Shown here: one piece after another, positions 1-5,529 of the stretch | Layout of the letters: the number at the start of each line of letters is the position of its first letter | Numbering within the stretch: the first letter of the stretch is position 1 | DNA from: Candidatus Aenigmatarchaeota archaeon | Lineage (GTDB): Archaea > Aenigmatarchaeota > Aenigmatarchaeia > GW2011-AR5 | NCBI GenBank assembly: GCA_016202875.1 | Contig: JACQNX010000062.1 | Location: forward strand, 1 to 8,740 | Direction of reading: 5' to 3' | Length of the DNA stretch: 8,740 nucleotides | Position numbers and translations under genes: made by a program | The notes under the pieces: generated by a model | Told to the model about the DNA's origin: nothing | Databases searched by the model: none | The model's input: only the letters and a program-made list of their open reading frames with translations

Positions 1-201
1 GCGTATAAGAGCCTGCGCATCCCCTACGCCTCCGGAAATTGTTACAGCCATTTTGTCATCTATGGGGTAAATTTTCTGGACTTCCTTGCCTGACACGAGC
101 CAGCCAAGAGTGGACTTGCTGTCCGAACCCAGAACAACACATTCCTTGCATACCATGCCTACTGTTGTTGTCCCTGTCTTGAGTTTCTGCTCTGTTTCCA
201 C
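1..201 (-). CDS. psmB: Proteasome beta subunit, N-terminal part (cut by left edge)
   Basis: Catalytic subunit of the archaeal 20S proteasome, a cytoplasmic threonine protease that degrades proteins fed by a regulatory ATPase. The visible N-terminus reads a short propeptide ending LKTG, then TTTVGMVCKECVVLGSD, then STLGWLVSGKEVQKIYPIDD, then TISGGVGDAQ. The Gly-Thr junction is the known self-processing site, and the first Thr after it would be the catalytic nucleophile. Asp in GSD and the Lys of SGKEVQKI match conserved positions of the family. Two GTG starts are possible: 210, directly behind an in-frame TAG (13-residue propeptide), and 201 (10-residue propeptide). I prefer 201 because a TATA-like CATAAAAAC is centred about 23 nt upstream and short propeptides are usual in archaea. 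The C-terminal two thirds lie outside the window. The upstream neighbour is an amidohydrolase on the same strand, 81 nt away. Identity is secure; the start is not. Confidence 0.93.
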   Translation of the reverse strand, partial: METEQKLKTGTTTVGMVCKECVVLGSDSKSTLGWLVSGKEVQKIYPIDDKMAVTISGGVGDAQALIR

Positions 202-219
202 AGCAAACACCTAGAATTT

Positions 220-283
220 GTTTTTATGCAGCAAATCAGGAAAAATAAACTATGAGTAAATTAGACGAAAATGCTTAAATAGT
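220..283 (-). promoter_or_regulatory. Candidate promoter region for psmB
   Basis: Read on the minus strand there are three TATA-like stretches: CTATTTAAGC at 283-274, GTTTATTTTTCC at 250-239 and CATAAAAAC at 228-220. Only the last has the spacing (about 23 nt to GTG 201) seen before other genes here. Which one is used cannot be decided from sequence. Confidence 0.35.
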
Positions 284-1011
284 TATTTTTGACTCTTTCC
301 GGGGTAGCAGTCAAACGTTTTTCTCAGCTCTTTCAAGTCTGTCAGGTTGATGTCAGCAGAAATGATGCATTCCTTTCTTTCAGCTTTAGCTAGCGTTCCT
401 AATGGCGACCATATCCGGCTTTCCGCAGCAGTTTCTTCTGAATAGGCATCGCATAAAACGAAATATATCTGGTTCTGAAATGCGGCTGCGTGGGCCATCG
501 CCCCTAGCGCTTCGCTTGTTCCGTACTTTTTGTACCAGTATGCAGGGCAGAAAACCATGTCCGCCCCTTCCTGCGCTAGTCTCAGTGTCTCTAATGGATA
601 TCTTATGTCCCAGCAGTTTATGACACCAATGGTGCCGAAATCTGTTGCTACAACTCTGTTTGTTTTTCCTGGCGTTATGCCTTTTTCATCTTTCCATAAA
701 TGTTTTTTCCGGTAAGTATAAGCCAAATCCCCATCTCTGTTGACCACGTAAAGTTCATTGAATATTTTATTGCCTCTTCTTGCGTATCCTCCGACAATGG
801 ACCACATACCCAACGAGCGTGCTCTGTCTCCTACACTCTTTACTGCTGCTTCAACTTCTGTATACGGCAGTCTGCTCTCGCCAGTCAAACTCGTTTCAGG
901 AAAGCAGACAATATCGCTGCCCCTGGCTGCTTCCATGTATGGTGTTATTTTTGCTAAGTTATCCTCTAAAGAATCTGCAACTGGCATCTGAACTGCGGAT
1001 ATTCTGACCAT
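283..1011 (-). CDS. Nitrilase-superfamily carbon-nitrogen hydrolase (amidohydrolase)
   Basis: Probable cytoplasmic amidase of the nitrilase superfamily, cleaving a non-peptide C-N bond of an unknown small substrate. The 242 residues carry the full catalytic triad in family order: Glu39 in CFPETSLTGE, Lys102 in YRKKHLW, and Cys133 in GVINCWDIRYPLE. The fold-typical N-terminus ISAVQMPVADSLEDNL is also present. It is at the short end of the family (often 260-280 residues), the difference being mainly at the C-terminus. The triad identifies the superfamily but not the substrate; omega-amidase-like and N-carbamoyl-amidase-like activities are both possible. The ATG at 1011 lies 22 nt after the stop of the small cysteine protein. 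No clear Shine-Dalgarno is visible, but CTTAATG, overlapping that stop codon, is centred about 23 nt upstream and could be an own TATA element. No Lys/Glu/Cys replacement or frameshift is seen. Confidence 0.9.
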   Translation of the reverse strand: MVRISAVQMPVADSLEDNLAKITPYMEAARGSDIVCFPETSLTGESRLPYTEVEAAVKSVGDRARSLGMWSIVGGYARRGNKIFNELYVVNRDGDLAYTYRKKHLWKDEKGITPGKTNRVVATDFGTIGVINCWDIRYPLETLRLAQEGADMVFCPAYWYKKYGTSEALGAMAHAAAFQNQIYFVLCDAYSEETAAESRIWSPLGTLAKAERKECIISADINLTDLKELRKTFDCYPGKSQK

Positions 1012-1033
1012 CTGATGTGGTTGTCAGAAAACA

Positions 1034-1219
1034 TTAAGAAACTTTACTTTTCTCCTTCCTCCCCACATCCGCAGCAGCCACAAACCCCATTCTCTTGTCT
1101 GCGAAGTGCCTGTGCTTGCATTTCTCATGAAAATTTTTGTCCAGGCAGAGCACGGTCCCTTGGCCAGTGGACATGCAGTTCAGCGAAGGAGAAATATAGG
1201 GGCACTTCTGGTTTGTCAT
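1034..1219 (-). CDS. Small four-cysteine protein, possible metal binder (61 aa)
   Basis: Family not recognised. The ATG at 1219 gives MTNQKCPYISPSLNC at the N-terminus, then VLCLDKNFHEKCKHRHF, then a basic tail ending GRKEKSKVS. Cysteines are at residues 6, 15, 25 and 34, with His31, His36 and His38 around the last one. Regular spacing (8, 9 and 8 residues between them) is what a zinc-binding or small Fe-S protein would show. An in-frame ATG at 1243 would add eight residues, but ACTTTATG on the minus strand at 1250-1243 is centred 27 nt before ATG 1219, matching the leaderless promoters elsewhere in the window, so I prefer 1219. The gene is divergent from a secreted esterase and 22 nt upstream of the amidohydrolase gene. 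That the cysteines bind metal is inference. Confidence 0.6.
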   Translation of the reverse strand: MTNQKCPYISPSLNCMSTGQGTVLCLDKNFHEKCKHRHFADKRMGFVAAADVGRKEKSKVS

Positions 1220-1236
1220 GAATATAGATCGCCTTC

Positions 1237-1250
1237 GCAACACATAAAGT
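1237..1250 (-). promoter_or_regulatory. TATA-like element for the 1219 gene
   Basis: The minus strand reads ACTTTATGTGTTGC, with the TTTATG core centred about 27 nt before ATG 1219. It matches 12 of 14 positions with the element facing the opposite gene at 1269-1282. Confidence 0.5.
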
Positions 1251-1268
1251 TTGCTGTGGCAAAGAATA

Positions 1269-1282
1269 ACTTTATTTGTTGG
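1269..1282 (+). promoter_or_regulatory. TATA-like element for the esterase gene
   Basis: ACTTTATTTGTTGG is centred about 27 nt before ATG 1301, so the mRNA would start at or a few bases before the start codon. With 1237-1250 it forms an imperfect inverted repeat with an 18-nt spacer. Confidence 0.55.
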
Positions 1283-1300
1283 TTTTTTTATTAATTAAAC

Positions 1301-2251
1301 ATGTCACAAGCAGCAATTCTCATCTTCCTGGCTGTTGCTACTTTAGCATTAAGCACGTCAGCAGTTTATGCTGCAAATAATGGTATTTTTACTCTTTTTC
1401 AATTTGTCCGCGATGTACTAGACCATATTAAAATTTTTTTATTCACTCCAGAAGACACTTTTAACGTTTCGGCCATCAACAGCGCTATCGACGAAGCTGG
1501 ACCTCGAGTTTTTGTAGAACATAAAAGTTTTTTCAGTCCTTCCATTGGGACGGAAAAAAACTACACAGTATTGCTTCCGTCAGGTTATTATGAAAACTCT
1601 CAAAGACGATACCCCGTTTTATATCTTCTTCATGGTCTCTGGGGCAATGAGAATACGTGGATTGTGAGAGGACGTATAGTTCAGATATATCAGAGATTGT
1701 TGGCAGAAAATAAAATTAAGGAAGTTATAATAGCAATGCCTGATGGAGACAACAGTGCCTATGAAAATGATTGCAGCGGTTCTGTCGCATTTTCCTGCGG
1801 CAATTATGGAGATTATATAATAAAGGATTTCATAAGAGAGATAGATTCTAAATACAGGACAATGGCAGATAGGAATCATAGAGCAATTTCTGGCTTATCT
1901 CTCGGCGCCCGCGGAGCTATAAGGCTTTCATTCCTGCATCCAGATAAATTCGTTTTTACAGGTGCTCAGAGTGGACGCTATTTCTATTTGCTGCAGGAAA
2001 TGGCTGATGAACAATGGACAAGACTGAAAAATGCAAATATAACAATTTACTTCGACCACAGCAGCAATGATGTAATACCAGGATATTTTTCATCCAGCAG
2101 GGAACTTAATAAAATACTTACAGAAAAGGGTATTACGCACGAGTATCAGGAATTGAATTTTCCGATACAGGATTCCCATGGCTGGCCTTTTTGGCAGCAG
2201 CAGGTTGTAATTGTGCTGGAAAAAGCCTGCAAAGTGATTTGCCTTAGTTGA
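1301..2251 (+). CDS. Secreted esterase of the esterase-D / antigen-85 alpha/beta-hydrolase family
   Basis: Predicted exported serine hydrolase (putative esterase family, PF00756 type) acting outside the membrane on an ester or acyl substrate. Residues 1-24 are a signal peptide: a hydrophobic stretch AAILIFLAVATLAL and an A-V-Y-A cleavage motif. The core starts near residue 85 (KNYTVLLPSGY). The oxyanion region is LLYLLHGLWGN-like at about 105-116 (read as LYLLHGLWGN). The nucleophile is Ser200 in SGLSLGARG (GxSxG). Asp257 in FDHSSND is the likely acid and His293 in DSHGWPFW the catalytic His. Cys158 and Cys166 could form a disulfide, which suits an exported protein; two more cysteines (310, 314) sit at the C-terminus. 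Residues 25-80 lie before the hydrolase core and are not recognised. It has its own TATA-like element and a membrane-protein gene starts 38 nt downstream. Substrate unknown. Confidence 0.88.
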   Translation: MSQAAILIFLAVATLALSTSAVYAANNGIFTLFQFVRDVLDHIKIFLFTPEDTFNVSAINSAIDEAGPRVFVEHKSFFSPSIGTEKNYTVLLPSGYYENSQRRYPVLYLLHGLWGNENTWIVRGRIVQIYQRLLAENKIKEVIIAMPDGDNSAYENDCSGSVAFSCGNYGDYIIKDFIREIDSKYRTMADRNHRAISGLSLGARGAIRLSFLHPDKFVFTGAQSGRYFYLLQEMADEQWTRLKNANITIYFDHSSNDVIPGYFSSSRELNKILTEKGITHEYQELNFPIQDSHGWPFWQQQVVIVLEKACKVICLS

Positions 2252-2257
2252 AAACTA

Positions 2258-2270
2258 AACTTTATTTATA
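2258..2270 (+). promoter_or_regulatory. TATA-like element for the 2290 membrane-protein gene
   Basis: AACTTTATTTATA is centred about 25 nt before ATG 2290 and only 16 nt before ATG 2281, which favours 2290 as the start. It lies in the 38-nt gap after the esterase stop, so this gene may be transcribed on its own. Confidence 0.55.
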
Positions 2271-2289
2271 CCGAAGCCAAATGCATGTT

Positions 2290-2808
2290 ATGAAAAATCT
2301 TTTCAACTTCAAGCGCGATCCTAAAATTTTAGCCGCGCTGCTGCTTGCGATGATTGCCGCTACCCTTGTCTATTTGGCATTTTTTGACATCCTGATCCCT
2401 AATGTTCCTGACGACAGCTACCGTTTGGCAGTTGGCTCTTTGTTTGTTGTTCCTGTCATTATACTGGTATTCGGCCAGACAATCATAGGCGGATTCTTCT
2501 TGCACATGCTCTCAGAAGCAGCCAACCCGAAGAAAGCGGACTTTTTGCGCGCCCTCTTTGTGGCAGCTATGATGACGTTTTTGTTTTCGTTGACGTATGT
2601 GATGTTTCCCCGCTATGGCCCCTTTTATTACATTGTTTTTGTCTACAATATAGGGCCATGGCACGCCCTGCCCCTTGTCGTTGCGTGGACGCTGTCTGCA
2701 ATAACAATAAACACGTATCTTGCGCACAAGCTGCTGGGAATTTCAACAAGATTAAGCTTTATTGCTATCGCACTGACCTACATTGGCATAATAGCAGCTG
2801 CTTCCTAG
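2290..2808 (+). CDS. Five-helix integral membrane protein, possibly Yip1-like
   Basis: A 172-residue polytopic membrane protein of unknown function. Hydrophobic segments lie at about residues 12-35, 48-72, 87-107, 112-142 (one or two spans) and 154-171. The loop between helices two and three contains HMLSEAANPKKADFLRALF, and the later part PWHALPLVVAWTLSAITI is followed by LAHKLLGIS. This order, a short amphipathic loop after a helix and a paired late helix with W and P, recalls Yip1-family membrane proteins, but I cannot confirm that by eye. TTG 2248 and ATG 2281 are possible earlier starts in the same frame; ATG 2290 fits the TATA spacing best. The PIN gene begins 75 nt downstream. No catalytic motif is seen. 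Confidence 0.75.
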   Translation: MKNLFNFKRDPKILAALLLAMIAATLVYLAFFDILIPNVPDDSYRLAVGSLFVVPVIILVFGQTIIGGFFLHMLSEAANPKKADFLRALFVAAMMTFLFSLTYVMFPRYGPFYYIVFVYNIGPWHALPLVVAWTLSAITINTYLAHKLLGISTRLSFIAIALTYIGIIAAAS

Positions 2809-2855
2809 GATTTGAAGAAGCCTTTAAAAACAATGACGGAAGTATGGTTTCTAGT

Positions 2856-2863
2856 GATATTTG
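2856..2863 (+). promoter_or_regulatory. TATA-like element and possible ribosome site for the PIN gene
   Basis: GATATTTG is centred about 24 nt before ATG 2884. A purine run GAAGGA at 2874-2879 sits 4 nt before the same ATG and could serve as a Shine-Dalgarno if transcription instead starts from the TTTAAAAA box at 2823-2830. Both point to 2884. Confidence 0.4.
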
Positions 2864-2883
2864 TGCCCTCAAAGAAGGACCTT

Positions 2884-3372
2884 ATGAGAGTCTACCTTGA
2901 CAACAGTACTATAGAGCCATGGTTCGAAGCTATATTGATAGAAGGAAAACACATGAAAACACCCGGCTTCATTCAATTTCTTATTGTGCATAAGGAAATA
3001 GAGAAGTTCATCTCGTCTTTTACTGTGGCAGAGCTTGTGGAAAAACTGATGTTTCATACAGAGAAAGTTAGGCCTTTTATGAAGAAACTTGAATTGATAG
3101 AAGGATTTGTCAACACCTTTCAGCAAACAATACCCAATCTCACAATCATAGAGGAGGAGCAGGCGCCAAACGGCCAGAGAGGCTTGTTTATTTCTGTGCC
3201 TGAACTGATACAGTTCACGGCAAAGATCGGTGATATTAAAGATGCTATTCATGTCTGCATCGCAAAACACGAGGACCTCTACCTCGTCACAAAAGACGAC
3301 AACATAGGCCGCGTGCAGGATATATATCAGAGAACAGTAGGAATGGTCGGATTCATGAAAGCCTTTGAATAA
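2884..3372 (+). CDS. PIN-domain protein (predicted RNase, VapC-like fold), orphan
   Basis: Predicted metal-dependent single-strand RNase of the PIN superfamily, 162 residues from ATG 2884. All four usual acidic positions are visible: Asp6 in MRVYLDNS, Glu50 in SSFTVAELVEKL, Asp120 in DIKDAIHVCIAKH, and Asp138/Asp139 in LYLVTKDDNI. The DAIHxxIA and LVTKDD motifs are diagnostic. The frame stays open upstream to ATG 2833 and TTG 2812, but PIN domains normally begin a few residues before the first Asp, so 2884 is preferred. No VapB-type antitoxin gene lies directly upstream; the preceding gene is a membrane protein. A small basic gene on the other strand begins at its very stop codon. It could be an orphan toxin, a housekeeping RNA-processing nuclease, or a toxin with an unusual partner. 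Confidence 0.85.
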   Translation: MRVYLDNSTIEPWFEAILIEGKHMKTPGFIQFLIVHKEIEKFISSFTVAELVEKLMFHTEKVRPFMKKLELIEGFVNTFQQTIPNLTIIEEEQAPNGQRGLFISVPELIQFTAKIGDIKDAIHVCIAKHEDLYLVTKDDNIGRVQDIYQRTVGMVGFMKAFE

Positions 3373-3525
3373 CTATCTGGCCGCAAGAAGTATTTTCCTC
3401 AGTTTTGCCTCGCCTTCTTCCAGCGTCAGCATCCTGCTTATCGGAGGCGGCTCTATTACTATAATCGTATGCCTATTCAGGCGCATTTTTTTTCTTTTCC
3501 CCGATAGTCTGAATTTTTTGGTCAT
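3373..3525 (-). CDS. Small basic protein of unknown family (50 aa)
   Basis: Not recognised. From ATG 3525 the protein begins MTKKFRLSGKRKKMRLNRH, continues with a hydrophobic strand TIIVIEPPPISRM, and ends in a predicted helix LTLEEGEAKLRKILLAAR. Ten of the first 19 residues are Lys, Arg or His, suggesting nucleic-acid or ribosome contact. An in-frame GTG at 3534 would add three residues; a TGA lies just beyond it, so the frame is bounded. Its TAG stop (3375-3373) abuts the TAA of the convergent PIN gene with no base between. It lies downstream of prolyl-tRNA synthetase on the same strand, 83 nt away. A plausible start, bounded frame and amphipathic C-terminal pattern support a real gene, but with only 50 codons chance cannot be excluded. 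Confidence 0.5.
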   Translation of the reverse strand: MTKKFRLSGKRKKMRLNRHTIIVIEPPPISRMLTLEEGEAKLRKILLAAR

Positions 3526-3540
3526 TTCTACCACGTTATT

Positions 3541-3570
3541 AGTATAACATACTCAAAAAGCTTTTATTAG
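3541..3570 (-). promoter_or_regulatory. AT-rich promoter region with small palindromes before the 50-aa gene
   Basis: The minus strand has TAATAAAAG (3569-3561), about 31 nt before GTG 3534 and 40 nt before ATG 3525. AGTATAACATACT (3541-3553) is a 5-bp inverted repeat with a 3-nt loop, and AAAAGCTTTT (3556-3565) is a perfect palindrome. These could be a promoter with operator, or the 3' end of the proline synthetase transcript. Confidence 0.3.
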
Positions 3571-3608
3571 TTAGTGTTAGACCGACATATAGTTTGGACT
3601 TGATATGT

Positions 3609-5039
3609 TCAGTAAGCCTTCGCAATGTAAACAACCTGTTCCGCCTTTTTCCCGCATTGAATACAAGGACCGAACGGCTTTTCCTTTTTCCCGTAAAGCG
3701 TGCCGCGGATCTCATAGCCGCCTGTCTCTGCTTTCAGGTTTTTCTCGCATTCTGCAGAGCCGCACCAGTTCGCACGCGAGAAGCCGAATGAGTTCTTTAT
3801 TTTTTCCAGCTCTCTTGCATCCTGCGTATTGTCTCGCAGAAACTTTTTTGATTTCTTTAGCATCTCCTTCTGTATTTGCTTGAGCATCTTCCGTATTTCG
3901 CGTAATTTTGCCATTTCAATAGGTTTTTTTACTCCATCAACCCTTTTAACAACTGTAACAACGCCAGCCTCAACATCTTTCGGCCCAATCTCAACTCTCA
4001 CCGGAACCCCGCGAAGTTCCCAGTGGTTGAACTTGAATCCAGGGCTGTAGTCCCTGTAATCCACATGCACCCGCAGTTTCAATTTCTCAAGATTCTCTTT
4101 CACGGATTCGCATGCCTTTTTTATCTCGTCCTCCTTTCCTGTAAACATGATAGGCACAATCGCAACCTGGATAGGCGCAATTTCAGGAGGCAGCACAGCT
4201 CCTTTGTCATCTCCATGTTGCATGACATTCAGTCCTATCATTCTTGTTGTCATTCCCCAAGATGTCTGCCATACATGCTGTTGCTGTCCTTTTTCGTCAA
4301 GAAATGTGATATTGAAGGGTTTTGAAAAGTTTTGCCCAAGCATGTGAGTCCCCGGACCTTGTACAACCTTGCCGTCTTGAGTAAGGCAATCCATGACTAC
4401 AGAGTAATTTGCTCCGGCAAACGTATCGCTCTTCGGCCTTACCAACAGCAAAGGCTCTATTGCCTGTTTTTCCATGCTTTGTTCATATGTTTCAACTGCC
4501 TGTTTTACCTGCTCATCTGCTTCTTGCTGAGTTGCATGCGCAGTATGAGCTTCCTGCCAAAGAAATTCCCTTCCTCGTATGAAAGGTTTTGTACCCTTTG
4601 TATCGAATCTGACAACATTATTCCACTGATTAATTCTCAGAGGCAGGTCTTTGTGGCTGCGTATCCATAGCGCATACATGTAGTACATAATAGTTTCAGA
4701 AGTAGGCCTGACAAAAAGGCGTTCTTCTAACTTTTCTCCCCCTGCTTCTGTGACAGCAAATGTCTCTGCCTTGAATCCTGCAAAATGCTCTTCTTCCTTT
4801 TTAATCAGGTTTTCTGGAATGAACAGGGGAAAATATGCATTTACAACACCGCCTTGTTTTATCAGCGAATCGAAATGCTGCTGTATCTTTTCCCACACAG
4901 CATAGCCCCAAGGCGTTATCACATCAAATCCTTTGATAGGGCTTCTCTGGTCTATGAAGTCGCCCTTCCTTACAACCTCCAGATACCAGTCAGAGAAATT
5001 CTCGCTGCGCTTTGTCTGAACGCCAAGTTCTTCCGCCAT
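3609..5039 (-). CDS. proS: Prolyl-tRNA synthetase, archaeal/eukaryote type
   Basis: Class II aminoacyl-tRNA synthetase that charges tRNA-Pro in the cytoplasm. From ATG 5039 it has 476 residues, the normal length for the archaeal type without the bacterial editing insertion. Motif 1 lies at about 70-75 (FPLFIP), the Pro/ATP-site segment RPTSET at 111-116, motif 2 RGREFLWQEAHTAH at 155-168, and motif 3 GMTTRMIG at 262-269. The anticodon-binding domain starts near APIQVAIVPI (288). The C-terminal zinc module has Cys426, Cys431, Cys459 and Cys462, and the protein ends in the conserved Tyr (IAKAY). GTATAATC is centred 26 nt before ATG 5039. ATG 5054 would add MVGVE and has its own TTTTTTATCC box; an AGGTG sequence 5 nt before ATG 5039 also supports the shorter form. 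The frame is open to 5138, but that extension resembles no synthetase N-terminus. Confidence 0.97.
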   Translation of the reverse strand: MAEELGVQTKRSENFSDWYLEVVRKGDFIDQRSPIKGFDVITPWGYAVWEKIQQHFDSLIKQGGVVNAYFPLFIPENLIKKEEEHFAGFKAETFAVTEAGGEKLEERLFVRPTSETIMYYMYALWIRSHKDLPLRINQWNNVVRFDTKGTKPFIRGREFLWQEAHTAHATQQEADEQVKQAVETYEQSMEKQAIEPLLLVRPKSDTFAGANYSVVMDCLTQDGKVVQGPGTHMLGQNFSKPFNITFLDEKGQQQHVWQTSWGMTTRMIGLNVMQHGDDKGAVLPPEIAPIQVAIVPIMFTGKEDEIKKACESVKENLEKLKLRVHVDYRDYSPGFKFNHWELRGVPVRVEIGPKDVEAGVVTVVKRVDGVKKPIEMAKLREIRKMLKQIQKEMLKKSKKFLRDNTQDARELEKIKNSFGFSRANWCGSAECEKNLKAETGGYEIRGTLYGKKEKPFGPCIQCGKKAEQVVYIAKAY

Positions 5040-5060
5040 TTCAACACCTACCATTTTTTT

Positions 5061-5080
5061 GATTATACGAGGATAAAAAA
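5061..5080 (-). promoter_or_regulatory. Promoter elements of proS
   Basis: On the minus strand GTATAATC (5068-5061) is centred about 26 nt before ATG 5039 and TTTTTTAT (5080-5073) about 22 nt before ATG 5054. They support alternative leaderless starts fifteen bases apart. Confidence 0.45.
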
Positions 5081-5195
5081 GATACGTTGTCTTCTTTTTT
5101 GATTTTGTAGCCAGCAAACGAAAAAACGAAACCAGCACCTAAGAAGATGTCAAAATTATTGTAGAGGAAGTCGGCCACCAGTCATTTGACTCACA

Positions 5196-5229
5196 CAATC
5201 TTTTTATTAAATAAAATGGAAAAAGATTG
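5196..5229. repeat. Perfect 10-bp inverted repeat, 14-nt loop
   Basis: CAATCTTTTT (5196-5205) pairs with AAAAAGATTG (5220-5229) around an AT-rich 14-nt loop. No gene ends nearby on either strand, so it is unlikely to be a simple terminator; an operator in the divergent promoter region is possible. Confidence 0.6.
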
Positions 5230-5281
5230 ATCAAAAATATGGAAATTAAAGTATTAAAATGGAAGGTGCCGCTGAAAGCTA

Positions 5282-5289
5282 TTTATAAA
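5282..5289 (+). promoter_or_regulatory. TATA-like element for the 5309 gene
   Basis: TTTATAAA, centred about 24 nt before ATG 5309, is the closest match in the window to a textbook archaeal TATA box and implies a leaderless message. Confidence 0.6.
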
Positions 5290-5308
5290 TAAATGGGATA
5301 TAAATTCC

Positions 5309-5527
5309 ATGGACGATGACGAAATTGCACAAAACTTGAAAACATACCTGCAAACAAGAGGAGATCAGGATTCAAAAAATACATATATCGGGTATGGCCA
5401 ATATTCAGTTAGAGAGTTATATACACATGTTGACCAAAGAACAGAAATCGGCAGAGAATTTATCGAACTCTCAAGGAGACTAATAGAAAAAATTGGCAGA
5501 GAACAATGGGAAAGAAGTCTTGTCTAA
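5309..5527 (+). CDS. Small acidic protein of unknown family (72 aa)
   Basis: Not recognised. It starts MDDDEIAQNLKTYLQTRGDQ, has a Tyr/Gly-rich middle (YIGYGQYSV, residues 26-34) and ends in a long charged predicted helix, VRELYTHVDQRTEIGREFIE and on to the C-terminus. There is no signal peptide, membrane segment or cysteine; it should be a soluble, mainly helical cytoplasmic protein. The pattern RELYTHVDQRTEIGREFIE has the i/i+3/i+4 hydrophobic spacing of an amphipathic helix, so it may pack as a small helical bundle or oligomer. A strong TATA-like box at the correct distance and an uninterrupted frame support expression. Its TAA is two bases from the stop of the convergent CPBP gene. Function, partner and regulation cannot be inferred from sequence. 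Confidence 0.7.
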   Translation: MDDDEIAQNLKTYLQTRGDQDSKNTYIGYGQYSVRELYTHVDQRTEIGREFIELSRRLIEKIGREQWERSLV

Positions 5528-5529
5528 TA

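Larger units (their letters stand above)
5040..5308. other. Divergent intergenic region, no supported gene
   Basis: This 269-base AT-rich region separates leftward proS from the rightward 72-residue gene. It contains the proS TATA-like boxes, AGTCA-TT-TGACT at 5180-5191 (5-bp inverted repeat), a perfect 10-bp inverted repeat at 5196-5229, and the TATA-like box at 5282-5289. A 17-codon frame at 5239-5292 (MEIKVLKWKVPLKAIYK) is too short to call and overlaps the promoter of the next gene. Confidence 0.5.

Noticed and set aside
2809..2883. Longer PIN protein from TTG 2812 or ATG 2833.
   Set aside because: PIN domains start just before the first Asp, and both the TATA-like box and the purine run point to ATG 2884.
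2884..3525. A classical VapBC toxin-antitoxin pair.
   Set aside because: The antitoxin should be co-directional and upstream. The only small neighbour is convergent and has no recognised antitoxin fold.
5040..5138. Extension of proS upstream to a start at 5138.
   Set aside because: The added residues resemble no synthetase N-terminus, contain promoter-like DNA, and the length from 5039 already matches the family.
5239..5292. A 17-codon frame beginning ATG GAA ATT before the 72-residue gene.
   Set aside because: It is very short, has no ribosome site, and its end overlaps the TATA-like box of the next gene. It may be chance in AT-rich DNA.
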